Shown here in pieces: positions 45,161-53,580 of a stretch of 64,000 nucleotides of DNA. The stretch spans positions 1-64,000 of the forward strand of contig QZEE01000002.1 in the NCBI GenBank assembly GCA_009917445.1, written 5' to 3'. A program made the position numbers and the translations under genes. Source of the DNA: a bacterium D16-76 (lineage in GTDB: Bacteria > Bacillota > Clostridia > Oscillospirales > Acutalibacteraceae). The stretch's first letter is position 1, and every line of letters starts with the position of its first letter. The notes beneath the pieces are model-generated. The model was not told the DNA's origin, searched no databases, and saw only the letters and a program-made list of their open reading frames with translations.

Positions 45161-45808
45161 TCATAGAATAGTATCGATATCATCAATGATTTCATCTGCA
45201 ACACCAAGCTCAAGCATTTCATCACTAAACATAAACCAGTCACGGCGATAATTTGCATCAAACATTTGCTCGGTAATTTTAGTACTTGAAATAATGTATT
45301 CCTTTATAAGCGCCTCAAGCTTCTCTGTAAACTTCAAATTGTCGATTAGTTTTCCGATACTTCCCACTGCACCGGAAGATCCATCATGAATTAAGCAACT
45401 CGTATGCTTAAAGATGTAGCGTTTATGTCCAGCCATAAGTAACAGGCCACCAGCACTATACACTTTACCCATGCCGATTGTAATAACTGGCGTTTTTGAC
45501 AGCTTAATCAAATCGATTACATTCATTACCGCATCTACAGATCCTCCATCCGAATTGATGAAAATTTTGATAGGAACACGCTTATCAACTTCAATCCCAT
45601 TATCCTCTACATTCCACTTACGAATAGCTAGTGAGACTTCCAAAATATCATCTTCGATATCCGCATTCCACATAATTTCTCTTTTGGTGCGCATTCTGTA
45701 ATATTCTAACAATGATGGATCTGGTAACGTCCTATCTAATAGGTTAGCAATTTCTCCAAAATCCAACTCAATTTCGACATCATTTTCGCAAGCCGTTTTT
45801 GTATTCAT
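45161..45808 (-). CDS. ClpP-family serine protease
   Basis: About 215 residues from the ATG at 45808, which follows AGGAGAAC. The catalytic Ser is in VYSAGGLLLMAG and the catalytic His in SCLIHDGSSGAVG, matching the S14 (ClpP) fold; DGGSVDAVMNVIDL fits the usual substrate groove. Its start overlaps the preceding RuvC gene's stop region. In phages ClpP-like proteins are often capsid proteases, but this one lies far from the head genes. Confidence 0.85.
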   Translation of the reverse strand: MNTKTACENDVEIELDFGEIANLLDRTLPDPSLLEYYRMRTKREIMWNADIEDDILEVSLAIRKWNVEDNGIEVDKRVPIKIFINSDGGSVDAVMNVIDLIKLSKTPVITIGMGKVYSAGGLLLMAGHKRYIFKHTSCLIHDGSSGAVGSIGKLIDNLKFTEKLEALIKEYIISSTKITEQMFDANYRRDWFMFSDEMLELGVADEIIDDIDTIL

Positions 45809-45818
45809 TTTAGTTCTC

Positions 45819-46361
45819 CTATTGACAATTATTACATGTCTTATAAATTTTAATTGCATTAACAGCATAATATCCAATACAAATTGCATCGGAAAGATTA
45901 TCATCATCTGTATCAATTTCAAACTTTTCTTTTACAAATTGCATTGATAGAACTTTTGACATTTTTTCTGTATCTTCATCTACTCTTTTTATGTTTAGCT
46001 TAATTTCTTTCGATGTTCTGCTTCGAGCGTTACAGAAATTTTGCCATTGAGATGGAGCGACAATCCAATATAAAAACTCATTCTTTTCACAATGATTTAC
46101 CAACACACCTTGAAGTTGAGCTAATCTTTTAAAAACTTGAACATTATTTTTTCGCAACTGAATGTCTTCTAAAAAAACAGCATCAACTTCATGCTTCGTA
46201 ATCAGATCTTCAAGAAGCGATTCAATGCTCATAATTGTACGTTCATATGTATACTTCCTACTATCAAAGTACCAAGTGCCATAATCAAGTAACTTTTTAT
46301 TTTCATAATCAAATATTGACCAGGCACCACGTCTTGCTTGATCCAACGCAAGAATCTTCAT
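45819..46361 (-). CDS. RuvC-like Holliday junction resolvase
   Basis: 180 residues. The acidic active site of the RuvC fold is visible as Asp in MKILALDQA, Glu in VFLEDIQLR, and Asp pair in DDDNLSDAICIG. It resolves DNA junctions or removes branches before packaging. It starts the three-gene RuvC-ClpP-PhoH block just downstream of a terminator. Confidence 0.8.
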   Translation of the reverse strand: MKILALDQARRGAWSIFDYENKKLLDYGTWYFDSRKYTYERTIMSIESLLEDLITKHEVDAVFLEDIQLRKNNVQVFKRLAQLQGVLVNHCEKNEFLYWIVAPSQWQNFCNARSRTSKEIKLNIKRVDEDTEKMSKVLSMQFVKEKFEIDTDDDNLSDAICIGYYAVNAIKIYKTCNNCQ

Positions 46362-46378
46362 GCTATCACCTCAGAATG

Positions 46379-46403
46379 GAAAAAAGGAGGGCATTAGCCC
46401 TCC
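46379..46403 (-). terminator. Intrinsic terminator ending the tail-tube segment
   Basis: Stem GGAGGGC / GCCCTCC with a seven-base T-run on the minus strand. It overlaps the 3' end of the zinc-finger gene. Confidence 0.85.
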
Positions 46404-46753
46404 CGTTCCATATCAGTAAGTCCAATATCGGCGGGTTCAAACGATTTAATTTCAGCTACACCCTTTTTCTTCGCCTTACTTTTTTCATGCGATAGAGCGT
46501 ATATCTCTTTTAACAAATCTTGCACATTTGGTAAAAATTCATCCACATTTGAAAAATCAACATTGCGCTTGCTTAACGCATCAAATGCCTTACGAGCATC
46601 GTGATTAACCTGATATTCCATTAAAACTCCAAATAAGTAGAAATGCTCTAATGTGTCTGTGTGAACCCTCCAACTCTTATTTTTTTCGCAAGAGTGGCAC
46701 ACTTTGTATTGTGTGCCACATACCTTGCATTTCTTTTCAATACCGTCACTCAT
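46394..46753 (-). CDS. Zinc-finger phage protein, tail region
   Basis: The 119-residue protein starts with two C-x-x-C knuckles (KCKVCGTQYKVCHSCEKN), then a helical domain. Small proteins at this position, after the tail tube, often act as tail assembly factors. Whether the zinc site is functional is not known. Ends inside the terminator hairpin. Confidence 0.6.
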   Translation of the reverse strand: MSDGIEKKCKVCGTQYKVCHSCEKNKSWRVHTDTLEHFYLFGVLMEYQVNHDARKAFDALSKRNVDFSNVDEFLPNVQDLLKEIYALSHEKSKAKKKGVAEIKSFEPADIGLTDMEREG

Positions 46754-46762
46754 ACTGAAACC

Positions 46763-47533
46763 TTACTTAGTCGCCCATACCCAGTAGTACAGATTAGACT
46801 CATCTGCACAGTACTCTTTCTGAGCTGTTAGAGAAATTGGGTGACTACCCTCTGTCGTTAAATCGATGGTTACATTGTTATCCAGCTTGGCTTTCGGGAA
46901 AATCAGAACTCCTACACGCTTGGCATCAGTACAAATATCACGAACATACATCTGAATCAGATACTTAGCAGCAGTACCGAATGTATCACTGTTATCTGTC
47001 AGTTTAACAGCATCCGCAGTTTCATACTTGTAATAAACGCCAACCTGTGTCGCTGTAAAGCCCTCTGGCAGAGTGACAACATTCCCTTCAATTTTAGCAT
47101 TTGCATCCTCAAGGCCAACTTCATACTCGTCACCCTGAGTTTGGTCGCTGTTAATTGCATAAACGTATGGCGGAGCTTCTTTTGGAGTATAGGTTAGCGT
47201 AGCCTTTCCATCTACGACCTTTACCACATCAAAGTATTCAGACTCAATCATCTTATCTTCACTACCAACCTCGATAGTAGCCCCACGCTGAGAAGCAAGT
47301 ACCTGTAGGTTTGGAGTATCGATAGAAGCACCAAACACAGCGCCCTTAGCAGTATCGATCTGGGCAATCATTGCACCATATGCATCCTGCTTATCAATAG
47401 TTTCACCATTAAGTTCAAGTGAAGGATCGCCAATACCTACTGCGCTCCAATTCACTTTACCAGTCTCCAGGTTAATTTCTGTAACACGGCGAACTCGATC
47501 CATTAGAAAAGAACTAATACCATTCTTATCCAT
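46763..47533 (-). CDS. Major tail (tube) protein
   Basis: 256 residues, mainly beta structure, with a C-terminal Ig-type region (VTIDLTTEGSHPISLTAQKEY). The order after connector genes and before assembly and tape-measure genes fits the tail tube. No conserved short motif is diagnostic. It would polymerise along the tape measure. Confidence 0.7.
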   Translation of the reverse strand: MDKNGISSFLMDRVRRVTEINLETGKVNWSAVGIGDPSLELNGETIDKQDAYGAMIAQIDTAKGAVFGASIDTPNLQVLASQRGATIEVGSEDKMIESEYFDVVKVVDGKATLTYTPKEAPPYVYAINSDQTQGDEYEVGLEDANAKIEGNVVTLPEGFTATQVGVYYKYETADAVKLTDNSDTFGTAAKYLIQMYVRDICTDAKRVGVLIFPKAKLDNNVTIDLTTEGSHPISLTAQKEYCADESNLYYWVWATK

Positions 47534-47564
47534 TAAATATCATCCTTTCTTTAATTTTCTAGGA

Positions 47565-48275
47565 TTATAAATCCCCCATCCAATTTAGTTCTGATTTGTT
47601 TATCTTCTTTATATCTACACATCCACTGTAAATACCGCGCATTAGATTGTCGTACTCTTTAACTTTATACTCACGCATCATTTCATATAAAAAAGCGCCA
47701 ATGGGAATATCCCATAGCGCTGAGAAACTTTGTCTAATGGCTAAGTATGAAGCAAATGGCAATATAACTGACTTGAACGGCTTATTTGCCGCTGATTGGT
47801 TATCATATCGATCATCCTCAATCATCATATCTCTAGCAAAATCGTCAAATCCTTTTTCACGATTCTTTTTTAAATGATGAACTGACCGTATATAGTCTGT
47901 TATCAAAGTAAAAATTGCTCGATCAATCTTCACACCATCTTTATTTATAAGAGCTAAATCATTTGTGTTTGGGTTGATAATAGTTTTAAAACTCTTAAAA
48001 TCCAAATTCGGAATAATTATGCTCATATCCATAGCGGCGAACACTCCAAACATTGAAACGAATAAATCGTACTCGCCAACTTCTTCCCAATAAACGTGCA
48101 TTGAATCCCATATCTCTACTTTTCTATCTGCTGGTGTGGAAGTAATAAGCTTAACAGTAGAAAAATATTTCTGCTCCCCAAACTCTTCTATCTCGCCTAT
48201 TGTGGGTTGCCGAATTGTAATTCCTGAGTTAATCACATAGTCACGTCCACGAAAAACACACAACTGATCTATCAT
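47565..48275 (-). CDS. Phage protein between connector and tube genes
   Basis: 236 residues. The N-terminus (FRGRDYVINSGITIRQPTIGEIEEFGEQKYF) resembles proteins that follow tail-terminator genes in SPbeta-like phages, where function is open. It has no signal peptide or membrane helix. Four bases overlap with the gene before it, so translation is coupled. Confidence 0.55.
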   Translation of the reverse strand: MIDQLCVFRGRDYVINSGITIRQPTIGEIEEFGEQKYFSTVKLITSTPADRKVEIWDSMHVYWEEVGEYDLFVSMFGVFAAMDMSIIIPNLDFKSFKTIINPNTNDLALINKDGVKIDRAIFTLITDYIRSVHHLKKNREKGFDDFARDMMIEDDRYDNQSAANKPFKSVILPFASYLAIRQSFSALWDIPIGAFLYEMMREYKVKEYDNLMRGIYSGCVDIKKINKSELNWMGDL

Positions 48276-48769
48276 AAACGTTCACCATCTTGATTGCGTT
48301 CATGTGTAAAATATGGAATTTGCCATCCTGTATACCCATCATTGAATTGTACTTCTTCAGCATTACTGAGTGTAATTCCGCCCAATCCAAATAAAGGATG
48401 ACCGCCAGTATTTAAAATCTTGTCAACCTCGCTTGCAAGTAAGTCAGCTCTTGAACCTTGCAATAAATCAATTTGATCCTCATTACAAATTACATAAACA
48501 ACAATGGCTGTTTCTTTTACAACATCAGAATCCGAATATATTACACGACTTCGCATAGTGATAAAGTTCATATCTTTAGTAGTTGTTTTTGGTATGTAGA
48601 AGTGTGTTTTAACTCGATTCAATGCTGGACTTTTGCTACCAGTTCTTATATTTTCAAACTGTTGCATATTGTTACCAGTGTTCATCAAAAGGTCTACTAC
48701 ATTTTGATTTTTTAGCAACGCCTCTTTGAGCTTCTGTTTTTGTTCTCTCAATACATCGAAGTGCGGCAT
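48272..48769 (-). CDS. Probable tail terminator / head-closure protein
   Basis: 165 residues with an alpha/beta layout (VKETAIVVYVICNEDQIDLLQGSRADLLASEVDKIL). It follows the connector genes and precedes the tube gene, the usual position of the tail terminator. I infer the role from order and length only. Confidence 0.55.
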   Translation of the reverse strand: MPHFDVLREQKQKLKEALLKNQNVVDLLMNTGNNMQQFENIRTGSKSPALNRVKTHFYIPKTTTKDMNFITMRSRVIYSDSDVVKETAIVVYVICNEDQIDLLQGSRADLLASEVDKILNTGGHPLFGLGGITLSNAEEVQFNDGYTGWQIPYFTHERNQDGERL

Positions 48770-48780
48770 AAAACACCTCC

Positions 48781-49833
48781 TTACCAGTTACCAATTTGAA
48801 TCTTAATTTTTGCTGCACATCCAAGCGAATCGCATATTACGGATAATTCAAACGCTGTTCCGACAAAGCGCTGATCATCTTCTGCGATAATTGTGATTAT
48901 ATTTCCTTTCACATCAACAGATGTAATTGAATCAGTTTCTTCATAATCAACACGATAATCAAACTGATCTATACTATTACCATCGATATCAAAACAATCT
49001 ACACGAATTTGTTTTGACTCTCCAATAACCAATATATAATCTCCGTCAATGTCTGTCAATTTTATTTCTGCGGATTCACTGGGCAACGTACTATCTTCAC
49101 CAGTACTTGGCTTAAAATAATTTGCAATCATTAAATCTCTGCTATCTCTAGCATCGTCAAACTGGGTTTCAACTACCGCCCACTGAATGAGGCCATCTTC
49201 CTGATTTTCACTCCCAACTGCATAAGACACAGAATCAACCCTTGTGATTCTATAAACGGTAGGATTTACTTTGTTCTTATCCATAATGAATCTAAAATGA
49301 TCATCCAATAAAATAGTTTCTTCATTATATGGAATATAAACTAAGTGTTGATCATCGCCTACTGCAATATTAGTTTTCACTTTTTCACCCGTACCATACT
49401 GAGTACTGTTAGTACTATATACTGGATACTCAACTATTTCCCCAGATATAGGTGAAATAAAACGGATACTGTGTTTGCATTTCCATAATACCGCTTTTTC
49501 ATAAATTCTGTTGTTATCTGGCAGTGAAGCCACAATCCAACATACATCATCATCCTTTACGTATTGACCGCATTTTAGAATACCAATATTGCACAAAATC
49601 TGACGCACTGTTGTACTGTTAAATACGTCACTTGTTGCGTTTTGTATAATCGCTCTGCATAGCTGTGGCTCACGCTGAATTGATTTATCATAAATTTGAA
49701 CATCCTTGCCAATAAATGAGTCTAAAATTTCTTGAAACCCATCCTGACCATATGCCCAAAACTCATCATCTTCAAATCCACTGTTAAACAATGGACGTGT
49801 CATTCTATACCATGACTTAGACTCTTCTGACAT
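48781..49833 (-). CDS. Head-tail joining protein with Ig-like C-terminus
   Basis: 350 residues. The N-terminal ~250 residues likely form a head-closure/neck ring. The C-terminal ~90 residues form a BIG2-like Ig domain (DGDYILVIGESKQIRVDCFDIDG... ITSVDVKGNIITI). Ig domains on neck proteins can bind surface carbohydrates. Position after the adaptor gene supports the assignment. Confidence 0.6.
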   Translation of the reverse strand: MSEESKSWYRMTRPLFNSGFEDDEFWAYGQDGFQEILDSFIGKDVQIYDKSIQREPQLCRAIIQNATSDVFNSTTVRQILCNIGILKCGQYVKDDDVCWIVASLPDNNRIYEKAVLWKCKHSIRFISPISGEIVEYPVYSTNSTQYGTGEKVKTNIAVGDDQHLVYIPYNEETILLDDHFRFIMDKNKVNPTVYRITRVDSVSYAVGSENQEDGLIQWAVVETQFDDARDSRDLMIANYFKPSTGEDSTLPSESAEIKLTDIDGDYILVIGESKQIRVDCFDIDGNSIDQFDYRVDYEETDSITSVDVKGNIITIIAEDDQRFVGTAFELSVICDSLGCAAKIKIQIGNW

Positions 49834-49844
49834 CCAAACACCCC

Positions 49845-50237
49845 CTACAAAAAAGCATGTTGCTTCTGTCTATGTAGAAGTGTTTCAACTAATTCCTTCT
49901 GGCTATCCAGCTCCTGTTTTGTAACACGCTTTGTAGCATCTTGGCCTATAAGCTGTACATCCTTACCATATATACCATTTAAAGCCATCACACGACTAAG
50001 TTCTCTTTGCAAATATGATACGTACATCATCTGTGCCAGTGTACGAATGACAACATTATTCAGGTTGCCATCAAATTCTCGCTTTTTGCTGTCGTATTGT
50101 AGATCACAACCTATACTTAGTTCATAATCAGCGATCGCAGTTTCAAGCCAAACAGCCTCTAAACCTTCTGGGATTTCAAATTTTGTTAGAGGCATGGAAT
50201 GGAAAACTTGCTCGATGTCCGAAAATGTAGTTGCCAT
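49845..50237 (-). CDS. Head-tail connector (adaptor-like) protein
   Basis: About 130 residues, all-helical (LAQMMYVSYLQRELSRVMALNG), of the size of gp6/gp15-type adaptors. The ATG at 50237 is preferred because GGAGG lies seven bases upstream. It follows the capsid genes in the conventional position. Confidence 0.6.
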   Translation of the reverse strand: MATTFSDIEQVFHSMPLTKFEIPEGLEAVWLETAIADYELSIGCDLQYDSKKREFDGNLNNVVIRTLAQMMYVSYLQRELSRVMALNGIYGKDVQLIGQDATKRVTKQELDSQKELVETLLHRQKQHAFL

Positions 50238-50263
50238 CACCACACCTCCTTTCGCTGATTATT

Positions 50264-50719
50264 TTACTCTGAATCGCGCAACGCACGTAAGGTGTCCACT
50301 TTCCATGTCTCTGCATCCTCAGCACCAACACTAAAAGCAAGATCAACTAACATCTTCTTTTCAGCAGATGTCTTTACAAGCTCGTTCAACCTCTCATTAA
50401 ACTTAGCCTTAGTTCTAATCGCAAGCAAAGCTTTTACGGTTTCTTCTGTAAGAACAACAGGATCGCTATTTTCATCTTCAACACCAAACAGTTTATTTCG
50501 AGTCTCTTTGTCAACGATCTCAATCCGCGCATGTGAGCCTAACCCATCCGTTCCTACGAAAATCTTATTACCACTCTGGATCTGCGCAAGCAGTTCGTCA
50601 TATGATTCTAGTGGATAGTTTTTTGAACCAGCAGGAAGTTTAATGTCTCCGACACCAGTAATCCGCTTAAAATATAAATTCCATGCACAAAGATTATTTA
50701 CACATACTTTTGCTTCCAT
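50264..50719 (-). CDS. Head protein of unknown role after the major capsid gene
   Basis: About 151 residues. The ATG at 50719 follows AAAGGAG by eight bases. It starts MEAKVCVNNLCAWNLYFKRI and contains an alpha/beta section with LTEETVKALLAIRTKAKFNERL. It may be a minor head or connector protein; no family recognised. Confidence 0.55.
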   Translation of the reverse strand: MEAKVCVNNLCAWNLYFKRITGVGDIKLPAGSKNYPLESYDELLAQIQSGNKIFVGTDGLGSHARIEIVDKETRNKLFGVEDENSDPVVLTEETVKALLAIRTKAKFNERLNELVKTSAEKKMLVDLAFSVGAEDAETWKVDTLRALRDSE

Positions 50720-50744
50720 AAGAGTTTTCTCCTTTAAATTAGTC

Positions 50745-50767
50745 AGGAGGGGCACAAAGCCCCTCCT
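50745..50767 (-). other. Hairpin downstream of the capsid gene
   Basis: Perfect 9-bp stem AGGAGGGGC / GCCCCTCCT after the capsid gene. There is no T-run, so it may stabilise the capsid mRNA end or reduce read-through. Confidence 0.5.
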
Positions 50768-50779
50768 TATATTCATAAA

Positions 50780-51886
50780 TTAGATTTCTGGAATATCATA
50801 GTTAAGATCAGATACAAGACCAATCCAATGCTCCATTCCACGAGCAACATCAGCGCCAATCTCCATATCAAAACGAGTTAGATGCTGACGAGTCACGATA
50901 TCATCGCCCACCATTGAAGTTAAACCTCCACGCTGGAAAATTTGCAGCGGAGAAATTGAACCCTGCGGAATAAAGAATAGAAGACCCTGTGGCAGATACA
51001 GATCAAAATCTGTGCCCTCCTTATTCAGCTTTGTAAAGTTGATACCATTTGGCAGCTCTGTGATAAATGCGCCATTGTAGTAACTTACAAGCCCAGTCTT
51101 ACGAATTTCATCGGCAACTACGTTAGAACCGAAAGGAATGGTAGTATCGCCGAATGTCTTATACCCCATAAAATCGTTAAATGCGGAAATAGTGGAATAA
51201 TCGCCGCATATATTTACCTTACCGTAACGGCGCATGGTCTTTAACATATCGTCAACTGATGTCTTTACAATACCGTTGGCTTCGTGGAAATGCTTCACAC
51301 CTGTAGCATTTTTAATTCCATCATGCAGAACTTTAGTAACGAAGTACACACACTTGTTAAACATGTCTGTCTGCACCTGGTTAATACCCTCTCCGATATT
51401 GCCATCAAAGTTGCCGCTCTGAAGTTCACGATAATCCACAGCAAAGCCACCAGAAATAGTCTGAGTGCCGATTGGATATTCTGTATAATTTAGAGCAGCA
51501 AAAGGAACATCACTTGAAGAAGCCTGGAAACGAGAATCAACACTCTCATAATTGTAGGTCTTGACCATAACTGCTTCATGATATCCTACCGTATGATATG
51601 TACCCATAAAGCTAAATAGTTTAATACGCTCCAGCAGCTTAGGCTCAATAGCAAATCGAATAATAGTGTTGATTTCTGAACGTGCAACAGGATCATCATC
51701 GATAGCTTTTGAACACATTTCTTTGATAGTCTTTACAGACGCATCAATTACTTCTCCCTTTACGCTGGGCTTTTCACCCTGAACAAGCGCAGAAAAAACC
51801 TCCACAATGGGAGACTTTTTAGTGATACGAAGTGTATCAACATCGCGCTCAATATTTTTCATATTGATTTCATAAATGTTTTCCAT
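50780..51886 (-). CDS. Major capsid protein (SPbeta YonB position)
   Basis: The 368-residue protein is preceded by GGAGG eight bases from the ATG at 51886, one of the best ribosome sites in the window. It follows the protease/scaffold and decoration genes in the order seen for SPbeta YonD-YonC-YonB. The sequence has HK97-fold-like pieces (GGFAVDYRELQSGNFDG, DIVTRQHLTRFDMEIGADV). I assign it by position, size and expression signals. Confidence 0.75.
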   Translation of the reverse strand: MENIYEINMKNIERDVDTLRITKKSPIVEVFSALVQGEKPSVKGEVIDASVKTIKEMCSKAIDDDPVARSEINTIIRFAIEPKLLERIKLFSFMGTYHTVGYHEAVMVKTYNYESVDSRFQASSSDVPFAALNYTEYPIGTQTISGGFAVDYRELQSGNFDGNIGEGINQVQTDMFNKCVYFVTKVLHDGIKNATGVKHFHEANGIVKTSVDDMLKTMRRYGKVNICGDYSTISAFNDFMGYKTFGDTTIPFGSNVVADEIRKTGLVSYYNGAFITELPNGINFTKLNKEGTDFDLYLPQGLLFFIPQGSISPLQIFQRGGLTSMVGDDIVTRQHLTRFDMEIGADVARGMEHWIGLVSDLNYDIPEI

Positions 51887-51907
51887 TGTTTTTACCTCCA
51901 TTCAAAA

Positions 51908-52369
51908 TTACTGGACACGAATTACTGCCAAAACGCCAGAACCCATATAAGCAGTTTTCGCAATCACTTCAAAGTACACTGCATACCCAGTTACAGCAGT
52001 AGCTTTCTCAATTAGTCCGCCAATACCAAACACCAGCTTGTCCCCAACAGCCACGCTTGAGAAATCATTCTTGATTTCGGCCTTAGCAAGTTCGATCTCC
52101 ATATCCTCATTGGTGTGAAGATCATCGGCGCGAACATATTCGCCCTTCAGAACCACAGCCGTATCAGAAAAATTATGAATCTCGGGCTTGTCGTTGATGT
52201 TAGAAACGATTCGATAGCAAGCCCTTGCTTCATCTGCTGTAGCAGGAGCCTTGGCAGTCTTATTGACCTGATCAAGAATAACGCCCATTCCAACACGCAT
52301 ATCAGCTTCGGCTTTGCAATAACCTACATTCTGTACATTTTTAAATCCACCAATAGTCTTGTACTTCAT
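51908..52369 (-). CDS. Capsid decoration protein
   Basis: 153 residues of beta structure, with repeated short strands (AVVLKGEYVRADDL, VAVGDKLVFGIGGL). It lies between scaffold and capsid genes, as capsid-stabilising decoration proteins do in many siphophages. No name-giving motif. Confidence 0.65.
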   Translation of the reverse strand: MKYKTIGGFKNVQNVGYCKAEADMRVGMGVILDQVNKTAKAPATADEARACYRIVSNINDKPEIHNFSDTAVVLKGEYVRADDLHTNEDMEIELAKAEIKNDFSSVAVGDKLVFGIGGLIEKATAVTGYAVYFEVIAKTAYMGSGVLAVIRVQ

Positions 52370-52384
52370 CGCAATTCCCTCCCA

Positions 52385-53563
52385 TTAAAATACATTAACT
52401 GTGTCATTATCTGACTCAGACGAAACATCCTCAGACATACTGAAAATATCAATTTTTGAATTGATTTCAGAAACATTATTTTCGCGGCTCTTGCGCCCAA
52501 TCTCCGCATAGATTTTGCCAGTAATGCTACTGATCTCTACGCTAGTTGGATCTTTTTCAAAAGATTCAATCTCAGCCTTAGCATAATCACGCTCTTCATC
52601 GGTAAATCCTGACAGTGCCTCGTTTAGTTCATTCTGTTTCTTACATTTCTCCATTTCGGCGATTTTTGCATTAGCGTCAGCTAACCCAGCTTCTGCCAAA
52701 GCTAACTTCGCGTTTGCCGCTTCATAATCAGCACGTAGCTGTTCAATCTCAGCAACCTTTGCAGAAATATCCGCCTTTTTAGAGGCGATATCAGCCTGTA
52801 GTTGAGAAATTTCGGCATCTTTAGCTTGAACCTGAGCAACATACTGCTCCCACTTCGAGTTAGTTTCCGCTAACGCATTGGCGGCAGCGGACTGAATTTC
52901 GTTCTTCATAGCTTCATCCATAATTATTTCACCCTTACTTTCTTTTGATTTATTATTCAACTCCATAACTATTGCGGCTTCATCGGCAGGCTTTACGCTT
53001 AGTATCGCATAGCCACTATAATCATATATCTGTGGAACTCTACCTTTTTCAACCCAACCATCGGAGTAAATAATCACACCATCGTTTTCTTGCTTACCAA
53101 CAATTTCAACTGAACCTTTAATCTGAGATTCAGACATATGTTTAATAAGCCATTCTACAAACTTAGGGTAACGCATTTCGTCAAGCGTTCCCTCTGCGAC
53201 TAAAACTTTTTTCTTATCACCGTCTATTTCCACTTCATCAATATAAGCATTGCTAAAATGACCCACCATTGTTGCATCTTCAAACAAAGGCATATTACCT
53301 TTTACACCAGTCATCCCATGTCCATACGGCATATCTCTCTCTTCGGTTATAAACTCTGCAACAATCGACATTCCTATAACTGACTCCATATTAGCCTTTA
53401 CATAATCTTCATTCCAAGAAATACCATTAAATTGGTAATGTTCTTTATCTGGATGAATTTCATGCAAAGCCGCTTTAAAATGCCGTCTGCCATTTATGCT
53501 TTTTTTACTTGAAATTTCAAATAACGATGAAGAAGAATGAATCCATTCGTGTCTATTTGGCAT
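52385..53563 (-). CDS. Prohead protease fused to scaffold domain
   Basis: 392 residues. The N-terminal ~200 residues carry the protease-like domain (ERDMPYGHGMTGVKGNMPLFE, EIVGKQENDGVIIYSDGW), and the C-terminal half is a long coiled coil (AEISQLQADIASKKADISAK) typical of phage scaffolds. An internal ATG at 52921, with AAGGGTG ten bases upstream, could give a separate 178-residue scaffold. SPbeta YonD occupies the same place. Confidence 0.7.
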   Translation of the reverse strand: MPNRHEWIHSSSSLFEISSKKSINGRRHFKAALHEIHPDKEHYQFNGISWNEDYVKANMESVIGMSIVAEFITEERDMPYGHGMTGVKGNMPLFEDATMVGHFSNAYIDEVEIDGDKKKVLVAEGTLDEMRYPKFVEWLIKHMSESQIKGSVEIVGKQENDGVIIYSDGWVEKGRVPQIYDYSGYAILSVKPADEAAIVMELNNKSKESKGEIIMDEAMKNEIQSAAANALAETNSKWEQYVAQVQAKDAEISQLQADIASKKADISAKVAEIEQLRADYEAANAKLALAEAGLADANAKIAEMEKCKKQNELNEALSGFTDEERDYAKAEIESFEKDPTSVEISSITGKIYAEIGRKSRENNVSEINSKIDIFSMSEDVSSESDNDTVNVF

Positions 53564-53580
53564 TATTCATCACCCCCTAT

